Assembly: GCF_024213195.1 (NCBI RefSeq)
Contig: NZ_JANAVF010000003.1
Span: 457,420 to 521,419, forward strand
Length of the DNA stretch: 64,000 nucleotides
Direction: 5' to 3'
Origin: Streptomyces sp. TBY4
GTDB taxonomy: Bacteria; Actinomycetota; Actinomycetes; Streptomycetales; Streptomycetaceae
Part shown: positions 16,673 through 25,008 of the stretch, one piece after another
Layout of the letters: each line of letters opens with the position of its first letter
How positions within the stretch are numbered: the first letter of the stretch is position 1
Translations under genes and position numbers: made by a program
Notes under the pieces: model-generated
Database searches by the model: none
The model's input: only the letters and a program-made list of their open reading frames with translations
What the model was told of the DNA's origin: nothing

Positions 16673-16836
16673 CCGCCTGACGTGCCTGTTCACCACCCCG
16701 GTCGCGACGCCGGTTCCGACCCCGGTCCCGACCCCGCTCACCACCCCGGGTGAGCGGGCCCGCACGTGCTCCCGCCCCGGACGGTAACCTTGGGACGGTT
16801 GAATCCACCCTGGTATCACGTAGAACTGGATGACTG

Positions 16837-18642
16837 ATGCATCGGTACAGGTCCCACACGTGCGGCGAGCTCCGAGCCTCCGACGTCGCCTCCGACGTCC
16901 GGCTGAGCGGCTGGCTGCACAATCGTCGAGACCTGGGCGGCATCCTCTTCATCGATCTGCGTGACCACTACGGCATCACGCAGCTCGTCGCCCGTCCCGG
17001 CACCGCCGCGAACGAGGCGCTCAGCAGCGTCACCAAGGAGACCGTCGTCCGCATCGACGGCAAGGTCGTCTCCCGCGGCGCGGACAACGTCAACCCCGAG
17101 CTCGCCACCGGCGACATCGAGGTCGAGGTCAGCTCGGTCGAGGTGCTCGGCGCCGCCGCCCCGCTGCCCTTCACCATCAACACGGACGACGGGGTGAACG
17201 AGGAGCGCCGTCTGGAGTACCGCTTCCTCGACCTGCGCCGCGAGCGCATGCACCGCAACATCATGCTGCGCTCGGCCGTCATCGCCTCCATCCGCTCCAA
17301 GATGGTGGCCCTCGGCTTCAACGAGATGGCGACCCCGATCCTCACCGCGACCTCCCCCGAGGGCGCCCGTGACTTCGTCGTCCCGTCCCGTCTGAACCCG
17401 GGCAAGTTCTACGCGCTCCCGCAGGCGCCGCAGCAGTTCAAGCAGCTGCTGATGATCTCCGGCTTCGACCGGTACTTCCAGATCGCGCCCTGCTTCCGCG
17501 ACGAGGACGCCCGCGCCGACCGTTCGCCGGGCGAGTTCTACCAGCTCGACGTCGAGATGTCCTTCGTCGAGCAGGAGGACGTCTTCCAGCCCATCGAGCG
17601 GCTGATGACGGAGATCTTCACCGAGTTCGGCAAGGGCCGCCCGGTCACCTCGCCGTTCCCGCGGATCCCCTTCCGCGAGTCGATGATGAAGTACGGCAAC
17701 GACAAGCCCGACCTGCGTTCCAAGCTGGAGCTCGTCGACATCACCGACGTGTTCGAGGGCTCGGAGTTCAAGGCGTTCGCCGGCAAGCACGTGCGCGCCC
17801 TGGCCGTCCCGGACACCGCCGCCCAGCCGCGCAAGTTCTTCGACGGCCTCGGCGAGTACGCGATCTCGCTGGGCGCCAAGGGCCTGGCCTGGGTCCGCGT
17901 GGGCGAGGACGGCGGCCTGACCGGCCCGATCGCCAAGTTCCTCACCGAGGAGAACGTCAAGGTCCTCACCGAGCGCCTCGGCCTGGCCGCCGGTCACGCC
18001 GTGTTCTTCGGCGCGGGCGAGTTCGACGAGGTCTCCAAGATCATGGCGGGCGTCCGCGTCGAGGCCTCCAAGCGCGCCGGGCAGTTCGAGGAGGACGTCT
18101 TCCGCTTCTGCTGGATCGTCGACTTCCCGATGTTCGAGGCGGACGAGGAGACCGGCAAGATCGACTTCTCCCACAACCCGTTCTCCATGCCGCAGGGCGG
18201 CATGAAGGACCTGGAGGAGAAGGACCCGCTCGACATCCTGGCCTGGCAGTACGACATCGTCTGCAACGGCATCGAGCTGTCCTCCGGCGCCATCCGCAAC
18301 CACGAGCCCGAGGTCATGCTGAAGGCCTTCGAGATCGCCGGTTACGAGGCGGAGACCGTCGAGCGCGAGTTCGCGGGCATGCTGCGGGCCTTCCGCCTCG
18401 GCGCCCCGCCGCACGGTGGCATCGCCCCGGGCGTGGACCGCATCGTGATGCTGCTCGCCGACGAGCCGAACATCCGCGAGACCATCGCCTTCCCGCTCAA
18501 CGGCAACGCGCAGGACCTGATGATGGGCGCGCCCACCATCCTGGAGGAGTCCCGCCTGCGCGAGCTGAACATCGCGCTGCGCAAGCCGGTCGAGACGAAG
18601 ACCGGCGAGCCGGTCGACAAGGCCGTGAAGCCCCACCAGTAA
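16837..18642 (+). CDS. aspS: Aspartyl-tRNA synthetase
   Basis: 601 residues, full length. It has the N-terminal OB anticodon-binding fold (SGWLHNRRDLGGILFIDLRDHYG), the catalytic core with class II motif 2 (FDRYFQIAPCFRDEDARADR), the bacterial GAD insertion, and motif 3 (GGIAPGVDRIVMLLADEPNIRE). It charges tRNA-Asp in the cytoplasm, and in organisms lacking AsnRS may also mischarge tRNA-Asn. The ATG gives MHRYRSHTCGEL, the standard actinobacterial start. It is followed at once by a strong terminator, so it is monocistronic, and is divergent from the SpoIIE-type phosphatase gene. Confidence 0.98.
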   Translation: MHRYRSHTCGELRASDVASDVRLSGWLHNRRDLGGILFIDLRDHYGITQLVARPGTAANEALSSVTKETVVRIDGKVVSRGADNVNPELATGDIEVEVSSVEVLGAAAPLPFTINTDDGVNEERRLEYRFLDLRRERMHRNIMLRSAVIASIRSKMVALGFNEMATPILTATSPEGARDFVVPSRLNPGKFYALPQAPQQFKQLLMISGFDRYFQIAPCFRDEDARADRSPGEFYQLDVEMSFVEQEDVFQPIERLMTEIFTEFGKGRPVTSPFPRIPFRESMMKYGNDKPDLRSKLELVDITDVFEGSEFKAFAGKHVRALAVPDTAAQPRKFFDGLGEYAISLGAKGLAWVRVGEDGGLTGPIAKFLTEENVKVLTERLGLAAGHAVFFGAGEFDEVSKIMAGVRVEASKRAGQFEEDVFRFCWIVDFPMFEADEETGKIDFSHNPFSMPQGGMKDLEEKDPLDILAWQYDIVCNGIELSSGAIRNHEPEVMLKAFEIAGYEAETVEREFAGMLRAFRLGAPPHGGIAPGVDRIVMLLADEPNIRETIAFPLNGNAQDLMMGAPTILEESRLRELNIALRKPVETKTGEPVDKAVKPHQ

Positions 18643-18661
18643 GCCGGTGCGGGCGGTGTGA

Positions 18662-18697
18662 CGAAGGGCGGGGTTCCGTACGGAGCCCCGCCCTTCG
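18662..18697 (+). terminator. aspS terminator
   Basis: CGAAGGGCGGGG (18662-18673) pairs with CCCCGCCCTTCG (18686-18697), the stem continuing through TCCG/CGGA around a short loop. It starts 20 bp after the aspS stop codon. Confidence 0.85.
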
Positions 18698-18702
18698 GCG
18701 TT

Positions 18703-18732
18703 GCCCGGTGGGGCCCGGTGGGGCCCGGTGGG
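18703..18732. repeat. Three tandem copies of a 10-bp unit
   Basis: GCCCGGTGGG is repeated three times perfectly between the aspS terminator and the stop codon of the ArsR-type regulator. It is non-coding. Confidence 0.85.
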
Positions 18733-18734
18733 GC

Positions 18735-19589
18735 TCAGGCTCTGCCGTCCCCGTCTCCCAGCAGCGCCAGACCCATGTCGGTGGCCCTGTAGTTCACCTC
18801 GCGGCCGTAGCGGTGACCCGTCACCAGGCCCGCGTCCCGCAGCACCGCGAGGTGCTGCGACACGGCGCCCGGACTCAAACCGGTGCGCACGGCCAGCTGC
18901 GTGGTGGTGGCCGGCGAGCTGGTCCGGGCGAGCAGTCCCGCCCTGCTGCGGCCGAGCAGCCGGGCCAGACCCTCTCCCGGACCGCAGTGCCGCTCCCACA
19001 GCGTGCCCACGCCGCGCGCCGGGTAGACCAGGGACGGCGGCGTCCCGCCGCTGCCCTCCAGCAGCCGGCAGCGGGCCGCGAACGCACTCGGCACCAGAGT
19101 GATCCCGGTCCCGTCCAGGCGCGCCTCGCCGGCCGGGAGCCCCTGCGACACCAGTCGGTCGCCGGTCCAGCGCACCTCCGGGTGCAGGCGGGCGAGCACC
19201 TCCTGGATGCCGTCCTCGGCCAACTGCCGGGTCCGGTAGGCGATGTCCGCCTCCAGGACCGCGCGGATCCGCGGCCAGTGCGGTCGTACGGCCGCCCGCC
19301 ACCACGCCAGGACCGCGTCGGGGGCCCCGGCAGGACCGGGTCGCGCCGAGAGCTCCTCCTCGATCTCGGACAGCGGGCACCGCGGGGCGGGCGGTACGAA
19401 GCCGGCCAGCCGGGCGAGCAGTTCCCCGTGGTCCTCCCGGACGGTCAACGCCTGCTTGATCCAGGGGAGATGGACGGCGTGGCGGCCGGGATCCGCCGCC
19501 GCCCGCAGGCTCGCGACGGTCTCCCACAGCGGCGACACCGCAAACCTCAGCTGGGCCAGGTCACCGACCCCGAACCGCACCGCGCCCAT
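18735..19589 (-). CDS. ArsR-type winged-helix regulator
   Basis: 284 residues. The N-terminal two thirds carry RPHWPRIRAVLEADIAYRTRQLAEDGI, shared with the regulator at 2701-3660. The C-terminal ArsR winged helix is TTTQLAVRTGLSPGAVSQHLAVLRDAGLVTGHRYGREVNYRAT. No metal-binding cysteine cluster is visible. It is divergent from an MFS transporter with a 73-bp gap that holds a CGGCCA...TGGCCG inverted repeat (about 19620-19650), so it probably represses that efflux pump. Start ATG at 19589; no strong ribosome site. Confidence 0.85.
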   Translation of the reverse strand: MGAVRFGVGDLAQLRFAVSPLWETVASLRAAADPGRHAVHLPWIKQALTVREDHGELLARLAGFVPPAPRCPLSEIEEELSARPGPAGAPDAVLAWWRAAVRPHWPRIRAVLEADIAYRTRQLAEDGIQEVLARLHPEVRWTGDRLVSQGLPAGEARLDGTGITLVPSAFAARCRLLEGSGGTPPSLVYPARGVGTLWERHCGPGEGLARLLGRSRAGLLARTSSPATTTQLAVRTGLSPGAVSQHLAVLRDAGLVTGHRYGREVNYRATDMGLALLGDGDGRA

Positions 19590-19662
19590 CCCCGTACGCC
19601 CTCCGGCCGCCTGAGCATTTCGGCCAGACTAAAACATTGGCCGGACCGGCCCGGGGCTGGCG

Positions 19663-21009
19663 ATGCTCCCGCCCATGACCGCCTCCCGTCCGGCCGACAC
19701 CGGACTCTTCCGCGACCCCGACTTTCGCAGGCTCTGGACGGCCGATGCCGTCAGCCAGGCCGGCACCGCCGTCACGCTCCTCGCGCTGCCGCTGGTCGCC
19801 ATCAGCACCCTGCACGCCGATGCCTTCCAGGCCGGCCTGCTCGTGGCCTTCGAGTACCTCGGCTTCCTGCTGCTCGGACTGCCCGCCGGCGCCCTGGTGG
19901 ACCGGACCCGCGGACGCCGGGTGATGATCGCCGGAGACCTGGGGCGCGCCGCGCTCCTCGGCTCAGTCCCGGCCGCGGCCTGGCTGGACGTGCTGTCCCT
20001 GGTCCAGCTGTACGCAGTGGCCTTCGGTCTGTCCGTGTGCACCGTCTTCTTCGACGTGGCCGCGCAGAGCCAGCTGCCCCGGCTCGTCGAACCGCACCGG
20101 CTGGTGGAGGCCAACGTCAGGATCGAGGCCGGCCGGACCCTGACCCAGGCGGCGGGGCCCGGTGCGGGCGGGGCACTGGTCGGGGTGCTGACCGCTCCCG
20201 TCGCGCTCGTCCTGGACGCCGCCAGCTACCTCGCCTCGGCGGCGCTCCTGGCCCGCATCCGCCGCCCCGACGCCGTACCGGGTGCCGTCGTGCCGGATGG
20301 TGGCGGAGTTCCGGGTGATGCCGTGCGCGGTACGGCCCGGAGCCTGTGGGCCGACATCGCCGAAGGGCTCCGCTTCGTCCTCGGCAACCGGCTGCTGCGG
20401 GCCCTCACCCTCGGCTCCGCGGTCTCCAACCTCTTCGGGACGATGGGCGCCGCGATGCTGCTCGTGCTGCTCGCGGGCGAGCTCGGGCTGTCCCCGTTGC
20501 TGTGCGGCCTCGTCTTCACGGCCGAGGCGGCCGGCGGGTTCCTCGGCAGTCTCCTCACCACCCGGATCGCCCGCCGACTGGGGCAGGGACCGGCCATGTG
20601 CGCGGCCGTGGTCACCAGTGGGGTGCTCTGGCTGGCGGCCGTCCCGTGCTTCCAGAGCGACGGGCGGCTGGCTCTGGCCGTGGCCCTACAGGGCCTGGGC
20701 TGGACCGCGTTCATGACCTTCAAGATCACGTCGGTCTCGTTCCGCCAGCAGCTCTGCCCGGAGCCGATGCTCGGGCGCATGACGGCGACGTTCCGCTTCG
20801 TCGTGTGGGGCGTCATGCCCGTCGGAGCGCTGGCCGGTGCGGTCCTGGGACAGCACCTGGGCGCCCGGCCGGCCCTGTGGATCGGAGCCCTGGGCGAGCT
20901 GGCCGCCGTACTGCCCCTGCTCCTGTCACCGCTGCGGAGCATGCGGGAACTCCCGCGCCGGGTCCTGCCGGCCGAGGAGGGTCCGGCTTGTCGCTCGCCC
21001 CTGGGGTGA
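19663..21009 (+). CDS. MFS transporter (enterobactin-exporter/drug-efflux type)
   Basis: 448 residues with 12 predicted membrane segments. It starts RDPDFRRLWTADAVSQAGTAVTLLALPLVA and has GALVDRTRGRRVMIAGDLGRA, the MFS loop 2-3 motif typical of the EntS/MFS_3 group of multidrug or siderophore exporters. The divergent ArsR-type regulator gene suggests repression relieved by a substrate. Two in-frame ATG codons (19663, 19675) are possible; neither has a strong ribosome site. The gene converges with that for the VWA protein. Confidence 0.88.
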   Translation: MLPPMTASRPADTGLFRDPDFRRLWTADAVSQAGTAVTLLALPLVAISTLHADAFQAGLLVAFEYLGFLLLGLPAGALVDRTRGRRVMIAGDLGRAALLGSVPAAAWLDVLSLVQLYAVAFGLSVCTVFFDVAAQSQLPRLVEPHRLVEANVRIEAGRTLTQAAGPGAGGALVGVLTAPVALVLDAASYLASAALLARIRRPDAVPGAVVPDGGGVPGDAVRGTARSLWADIAEGLRFVLGNRLLRALTLGSAVSNLFGTMGAAMLLVLLAGELGLSPLLCGLVFTAEAAGGFLGSLLTTRIARRLGQGPAMCAAVVTSGVLWLAAVPCFQSDGRLALAVALQGLGWTAFMTFKITSVSFRQQLCPEPMLGRMTATFRFVVWGVMPVGALAGAVLGQHLGARPALWIGALGELAAVLPLLLSPLRSMRELPRRVLPAEEGPACRSPLG

Positions 21010-21031
21010 ACGACAGCCGGACCGGGTCCGC

Positions 21032-22546
21032 CTAGAACTTCTCCAGCAGGCCCTTGAGGAGGGCCGCCGAGGTCAGTTCGGCCGGTGCGGGGCCGGCGTG
21101 GAAGAAGCCGGCGTTGTCGGCATCCAGCTTGCGCAGGAAGTCGAAGGCCTTGGCGTCGTGGTCGCCGAAGGCGACGAACTGCCAGTGGATGCCGGGGGCC
21201 GCGGTGGCGGCGTCGGCGATCGCCTGGCGGGCGGGGCGGACGTTGTCGGGCGCGCCGTCCGTCTGGAACACGACCAGGGCCGGGCCCTCGCCGCCGTCCT
21301 TCTGGTAGCGCTCCACGACGGCCTCGACGGCGACGTGGTAGCTGGTGCGGCCCATCCGGCCGAGCTCGGCGTGGCGGGTCTCGACCCAGGCCCCGTCGTG
21401 GCCGTCGAGGGTGAGGTCGGCGGTGCCGTCCACGTCCGTGGAGAAGAAGACCGTGTGGACGGTGGCGTCCTCGTCGAGGTGCGCGGCGAGGGCGAGGGCG
21501 TGGTCCGCGAGGTGCTGGACGCTGCCGTCCTTGTAGAACGGGCGCATCGAGCCCGACCGGTCGAGCACCAGGAACACGGTGGCGCGGGCGCCGGCCCTGC
21601 CCTTGGTACGGAGCGCCTGTCCGGCGGCCTTGTACGGGGCTGCGATCGCGGGTGCCTGCCGCTTGACGGTGGCGAGGGTGTGCGCGGGGCCGCCTTCGGG
21701 GGCGGCGTCGGCGGGGAGGAGTTCGGCCTCGGCCGCCTCGGGCTCCGCCTCGGTGTCCTGGGCCTGCGGCTGCGGCTGCGGTGCGTCGGCGTCGGCGGAC
21801 ACGAGCTCGGGCTCGGCCCCTACGACGGCCTGCGGCTCGGGCTCGACCTCGACGGCGGCCTGCGGATCGGGCTCGACCTCGACGGCGGCCTGCGGCTCGG
21901 GCTCGGCCTCGGTGGTGACCTCGGCCTCGGCCGCGACGGGCTCCGCCTCCGTGGTGACCTCGGCTTCGGCCGGGGCGGGCTCCGCCTCCGTGGTGACCTC
22001 GGCCTCGGCCGGGGCGGGCTCCGCCTCGGTGACGACCTCCGCCTCGGCTGCGGCGGGCTCTGCCTCCGTGGTGACCTCGGCTTCGGTCGCGGCGGGCTCC
22101 GCCTCCGGGGCTGCGGCCAGGGCCGGTTCGGCCTCGGGCTCGGCGGCGATCGGCTCGGCCTCCGCCTCGGCTTCGACGGCCGGAGTGGCGATGGCCTCGG
22201 GCTCGGCGGCCGGTTCCGCTTCCGCGGTGACGGGCTCGGCCGGGGGCGGGGTCGCAGGGGTCGACGACGGGCCACCCGTGGACGAGCGGCGGGCTTCCGG
22301 GACCGTGGGGTCCGGGGCGGGGGCCGGGGCCGGGGCGGTGAGGACGGTGCCCGGTTCGAGGTCCCGGGGGGTGGACTGCGGGGGAACGGTCGGGTTGTCG
22401 AAGGAGGCGGCGACCAGTTCGGCCGCGGCGTCCAGGGGGGTGCGTTCGGTCTGGCTCGGGAGGGCCGCCGAAGGGGCGCCGGTCGTCTCCGAAACCGGTT
22501 CAGAGGTCCGTCCGAACACCTTGCGCAACAAGCTCCGAATACCCAT
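21032..22546 (-). CDS. VWA-domain protein with Glu/Ala/Pro tandem repeats
   Basis: 504 residues. The N-terminus begins [13 protein letters not shown] and is followed by a long disordered acidic region (about 15-300) with tandem repeats: five 13-residue units of the type [13 protein letters not shown] and three 10-residue units EPxPQAAVEV. The C-terminal von Willebrand A domain (about 315-500) has an intact MIDAS ([11 protein letters not shown], later [10 protein letters not shown]) and resembles the VWA of TerF/TerY-like tellurium-resistance and stress proteins. No signal peptide, so cytosolic. AAAGG precedes the ATG. The repeat DNA could vary in copy number between strains. Role unknown; a metal-dependent protein-binding scaffold is the family expectation. 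Confidence 0.85.
   Translation of the reverse strand: MGIRSLLRKVFGRTSEPVSETTGAPSAALPSQTERTPLDAAAELVAASFDNPTVPPQSTPRDLEPGTVLTAPAPAPAPDPTVPEARRSSTGGPSSTPATPPPAEPVTAEAEPAAEPEAIATPAVEAEAEAEPIAAEPEAEPALAAAPEAEPAATEAEVTTEAEPAAAEAEVVTEAEPAPAEAEVTTEAEPAPAEAEVTTEAEPVAAEAEVTTEAEPEPQAAVEVEPDPQAAVEVEPEPQAVVGAEPELVSADADAPQPQPQAQDTEAEPEAAEAELLPADAAPEGGPAHTLATVKRQAPAIAAPYKAAGQALRTKGRAGARATVFLVLDRSGSMRPFYKDGSVQHLADHALALAAHLDEDATVHTVFFSTDVDGTADLTLDGHDGAWVETRHAELGRMGRTSYHVAVEAVVERYQKDGGEGPALVVFQTDGAPDNVRPARQAIADAATAAPGIHWQFVAFGDHDAKAFDFLRKLDADNAGFFHAGPAPAELTSAALLKGLLEKF
21811..22094. repeat. In-frame tandem repeats: 3 x 30 bp and 5 x 39 bp
   Basis: Three 30-bp units occupy 21811-21900 (the last two nearly identical) and five 39-bp units occupy 21900-22094. 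Both lengths are multiples of three, so copy-number change would lengthen or shorten the acidic linker of the VWA protein without a frameshift. Confidence 0.85.
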
Positions 22547-22727
22547 GGGCCAGGCCTTTCGCATGAGTGCGTGCGTCATTTGTCCGTGCTGCGCGGTAGA
22601 TCCCTGCCCAGAGTGGACACGTAAGGTTATCGGCCCCTTGGCTGGAACTTCGGGAGGGGCACCTTTCGTGGCGCCCACTGCTCAAACACACCCGTTCCGC
22701 CCCCGAACTGCCGCCCCGACGTGCCGG

Positions 22728-22749
22728 ATTCACCGGCCGTTCATCCACC
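22728..22749 (+). promoter_or_regulatory. PHO box (two 11-bp direct repeats)
   Basis: ATTCACCGGCC (22728-22738) is followed directly by GTTCATCCACC (22739-22749). These match the 11-bp direct-repeat units of Streptomyces PHO boxes (GTTCACC-type). The site lies about 90 bp before the PhoX-type phosphatase start, so PhoP activation under phosphate limitation is likely. Confidence 0.75.
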
Positions 22750-22838
22750 GTCCGCCGCTTCGGCGCAACCCGCCCATAGCGTCACCGACGGATTGTTCCG
22801 ACACGTTGTCGGGGACCGTGCATCAACGGAGGACACTC

Positions 22839-24944
22839 GTGCGCAAGCTCCTGCCGCTCATCGGCTCATCTCACGGGGGCGGCCGTTCCGCTCTCACCTG
22901 CCGCTACCGCTGCGGCGACGCCTGCTTCCACGAGGTGCCGAACACCAGCGACAACGAGTACGCCGGCGACGTCATAGCCCGCGCCTACTCGCGCCGCGCG
23001 ATGCTCCGCTCCGCCGCGGTCGTCACGGTCGCCTCGGCCGCCGGTACCGCCCTCACGCTGAGCGGCAACGGCGCTCCCGCCTCCGCCGAGCCCGCCCTCG
23101 AGGCGCAGAGCGCCGGCGCCGCCGGTGTCAACGCCCAGGGTGCCCGCGGCCTGCGCTTCAAGCCCGTCGCGCCGAACACCGCCGACCAGGTCACGGTCCC
23201 CGAGGGCCACGAGCAGAACGTGGTCATCCGCTGGGGCGACCCGATCATCAAGGGCGCCCCCGGCTTCAACCCGGACAAGCAGACCGCCGCCGCCCAGGCC
23301 GGTCAGTTCGGCTACAACAACGACTTCCTGAGCCTGCTCCCGCTCGGCGGCGACTACGAGCGCCAGCAGCTGCTCGTGGCCAACCACGAGTACACGGACG
23401 AGCAGCTCATGTTCAAGGCGTACGACGCGGCCAACCCGACCCGCGAGCAGGTCGAGATCGCCTGGGCCGCGCACGGCCTGTCCGTGGTCGTGGTCCAGGA
23501 GGACCACCGCAGCGGCAAGCTGACCGCCGTCAGCCGCCACCGCCTCAACCGCCGCCTGACCGCCACCAGCGAGTTCAAGCTGACCGGTCCGGCCGCCGGC
23601 TCCGACCTCGTGAAGACCTCGGTCGACGCCACCGGCACCAAGGTGCTCGGCACCCTCAACAACTGCGCCGGCGGCACCACCCCGTGGGGCACCACCCTCC
23701 ACGGCGAGGAGAACTTCAACCAGTACTTCGGCAACGCCGGCCTGGTCACCGAGCCGACCGCCGCCGCCCGGCTGAAGCGCTACGGCGTGACCGCCGGCGC
23801 CACCGAGCGCAAGTGGGAGCGGTTCGACAAGCGCTTCGACGTCGCGCAGGAGCCCAACGAGTCCCACCGCCACGGCTGGGTCGTCGAGCTGGACCCGTAC
23901 GACGTGAACTCCGTCCCGCGCAAGCGCACCGCGCTCGGCCGCTTCAAGCACGAGGCCGCGCAGCCCCGCCTGACCGAGGACGGCCGCCCGGTCGTCTACA
24001 TGGGCGACGACGAGCGCTTCGACTACTTCTACAAGTTCGTCTCGTCGAAGCAGATGAAGAAGGGCAACTCGCGCGCGGCGAAGGAGCACAACCTCACGCT
24101 GCTCGACGAGGGCACCCTCTACGTCGCCAAGCTCACCGGCGACTCCCCGGCCGCCGAGATCGACGGCTCCGGCAAGCTCCCCTCCGACGGCGAGTTCGAC
24201 GGTTCCGGTGTCTGGATCAAGCTCCTCACCGCCTCCCCCTCCGGGAACGTCTCGCACGTCGAGGGCCTGAGCGCCGAAGAGGTGTCCGTCTTCACCCGCC
24301 TGGCCGCGGACAAGGTCGGCGCGACCAAGATGGACCGTCCCGAGGACGTCGAGCCGTCCCCGCGCACCGGCCGCGTCTACATCGCGCTGACGAACAACAC
24401 GGACCGCGGCAAGCCCGGCAAGGCGGAGGGGGCGACCGAGGCCAACCCGCGCAACCTGAACAAGCACGGCCAGATCCTGGAGCTCGCCGAGAACTTCGAC
24501 GACCCGGCCGGCGACGGCTTTGCCTGGCGCCTCTTCCTGGTCGCGGGTGACCCGAACGACCCGGCCACCTACTTCGCGGGCTTCCCGAAGGACAAGGTCA
24601 GCCCGATCTCCTGCCCGGACAACGTGGCCTTCGACCCGCACGGCAACCTGTGGATCTCCACGGACGGCAACCAGCTCGGCTCGCACGACGGCCTGTTCGG
24701 TGTCGCGACCGCCGGTGAGCGCCGCGGTGAGCTGAAGCAGTTCCTGACCGTCCCGCGCGGTGCCGAGACCTGCGGCCCGATCATCCAGGACAAGCGCGTC
24801 CTGGTCGCCGTGCAGCACCCGGGCGAGATCGACGGCGCGTCCGTCGAGAACCCGCAGTCGGTGTGGCCCGACGGCCCGGGCAAGATCGTCCGCCCGTCGG
24901 TCGTCTCGGTCTGGCGCAAGGACGGCAAGAACATCGGCGTCTGA
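22839..24944 (+). CDS. phoX: PhoX-family (DUF839) Tat-exported alkaline phosphatase
   Basis: 701 residues. An N-terminal extension precedes the Tat motif YSRRAMLRSAAVV (Arg52-Arg53) and a hydrophobic segment ending near ASAEPA, so folded protein is exported by Tat. The body contains PhoX signatures: LLVANHEYTDEQLMF, CAGGTTPWGTTLHGEENFNQYF, ESHRHGWVVELDP, RPEDVEPSPRTGRVYIALTNN and CPDNVAFDPHGNLWISTDGNQ. PhoX enzymes are Ca2+/Fe3+ phosphomonoesterases that release phosphate from organic esters outside the cell. The GTG start has a strong ACGGAGGA site. A PHO box lies upstream. It is divergent from the VWA gene and ends just before a parS-containing palindrome. Confidence 0.94.
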   Translation: MRKLLPLIGSSHGGGRSALTCRYRCGDACFHEVPNTSDNEYAGDVIARAYSRRAMLRSAAVVTVASAAGTALTLSGNGAPASAEPALEAQSAGAAGVNAQGARGLRFKPVAPNTADQVTVPEGHEQNVVIRWGDPIIKGAPGFNPDKQTAAAQAGQFGYNNDFLSLLPLGGDYERQQLLVANHEYTDEQLMFKAYDAANPTREQVEIAWAAHGLSVVVVQEDHRSGKLTAVSRHRLNRRLTATSEFKLTGPAAGSDLVKTSVDATGTKVLGTLNNCAGGTTPWGTTLHGEENFNQYFGNAGLVTEPTAAARLKRYGVTAGATERKWERFDKRFDVAQEPNESHRHGWVVELDPYDVNSVPRKRTALGRFKHEAAQPRLTEDGRPVVYMGDDERFDYFYKFVSSKQMKKGNSRAAKEHNLTLLDEGTLYVAKLTGDSPAAEIDGSGKLPSDGEFDGSGVWIKLLTASPSGNVSHVEGLSAEEVSVFTRLAADKVGATKMDRPEDVEPSPRTGRVYIALTNNTDRGKPGKAEGATEANPRNLNKHGQILELAENFDDPAGDGFAWRLFLVAGDPNDPATYFAGFPKDKVSPISCPDNVAFDPHGNLWISTDGNQLGSHDGLFGVATAGERRGELKQFLTVPRGAETCGPIIQDKRVLVAVQHPGEIDGASVENPQSVWPDGPGKIVRPSVVSVWRKDGKNIGV

Positions 24945-24969
24945 GCCGAGGTGAGTTGAACCGTGCGGT

Positions 24970-25003
24970 CGCAGCCGTTGTTTCACGTGAAACAACGGCT
25001 GCG
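24970..25003. other. parS site in a 34-bp perfect palindrome
   Basis: The 16-bp core TGTTTCACGTGAAACA (24979-24994) is identical to the actinobacterial parS consensus bound by ParB. The symmetry continues outward (CGCAGCCGT and its complement) to 34 bp. It lies between the convergent phoX and histidine kinase genes, where the hairpin could also terminate transcription from both sides. Confidence 0.9.
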
Positions 25004-25008
25004 CCCGC

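Noticed and set aside
21579..22838. Upstream extension of the phoX frame over the VWA gene
   Set aside because: The extension is Ser/Ala repeats antisense to the VWA repeats; the GTG at 22839 has a strong ribosome site and gives the Tat signal.
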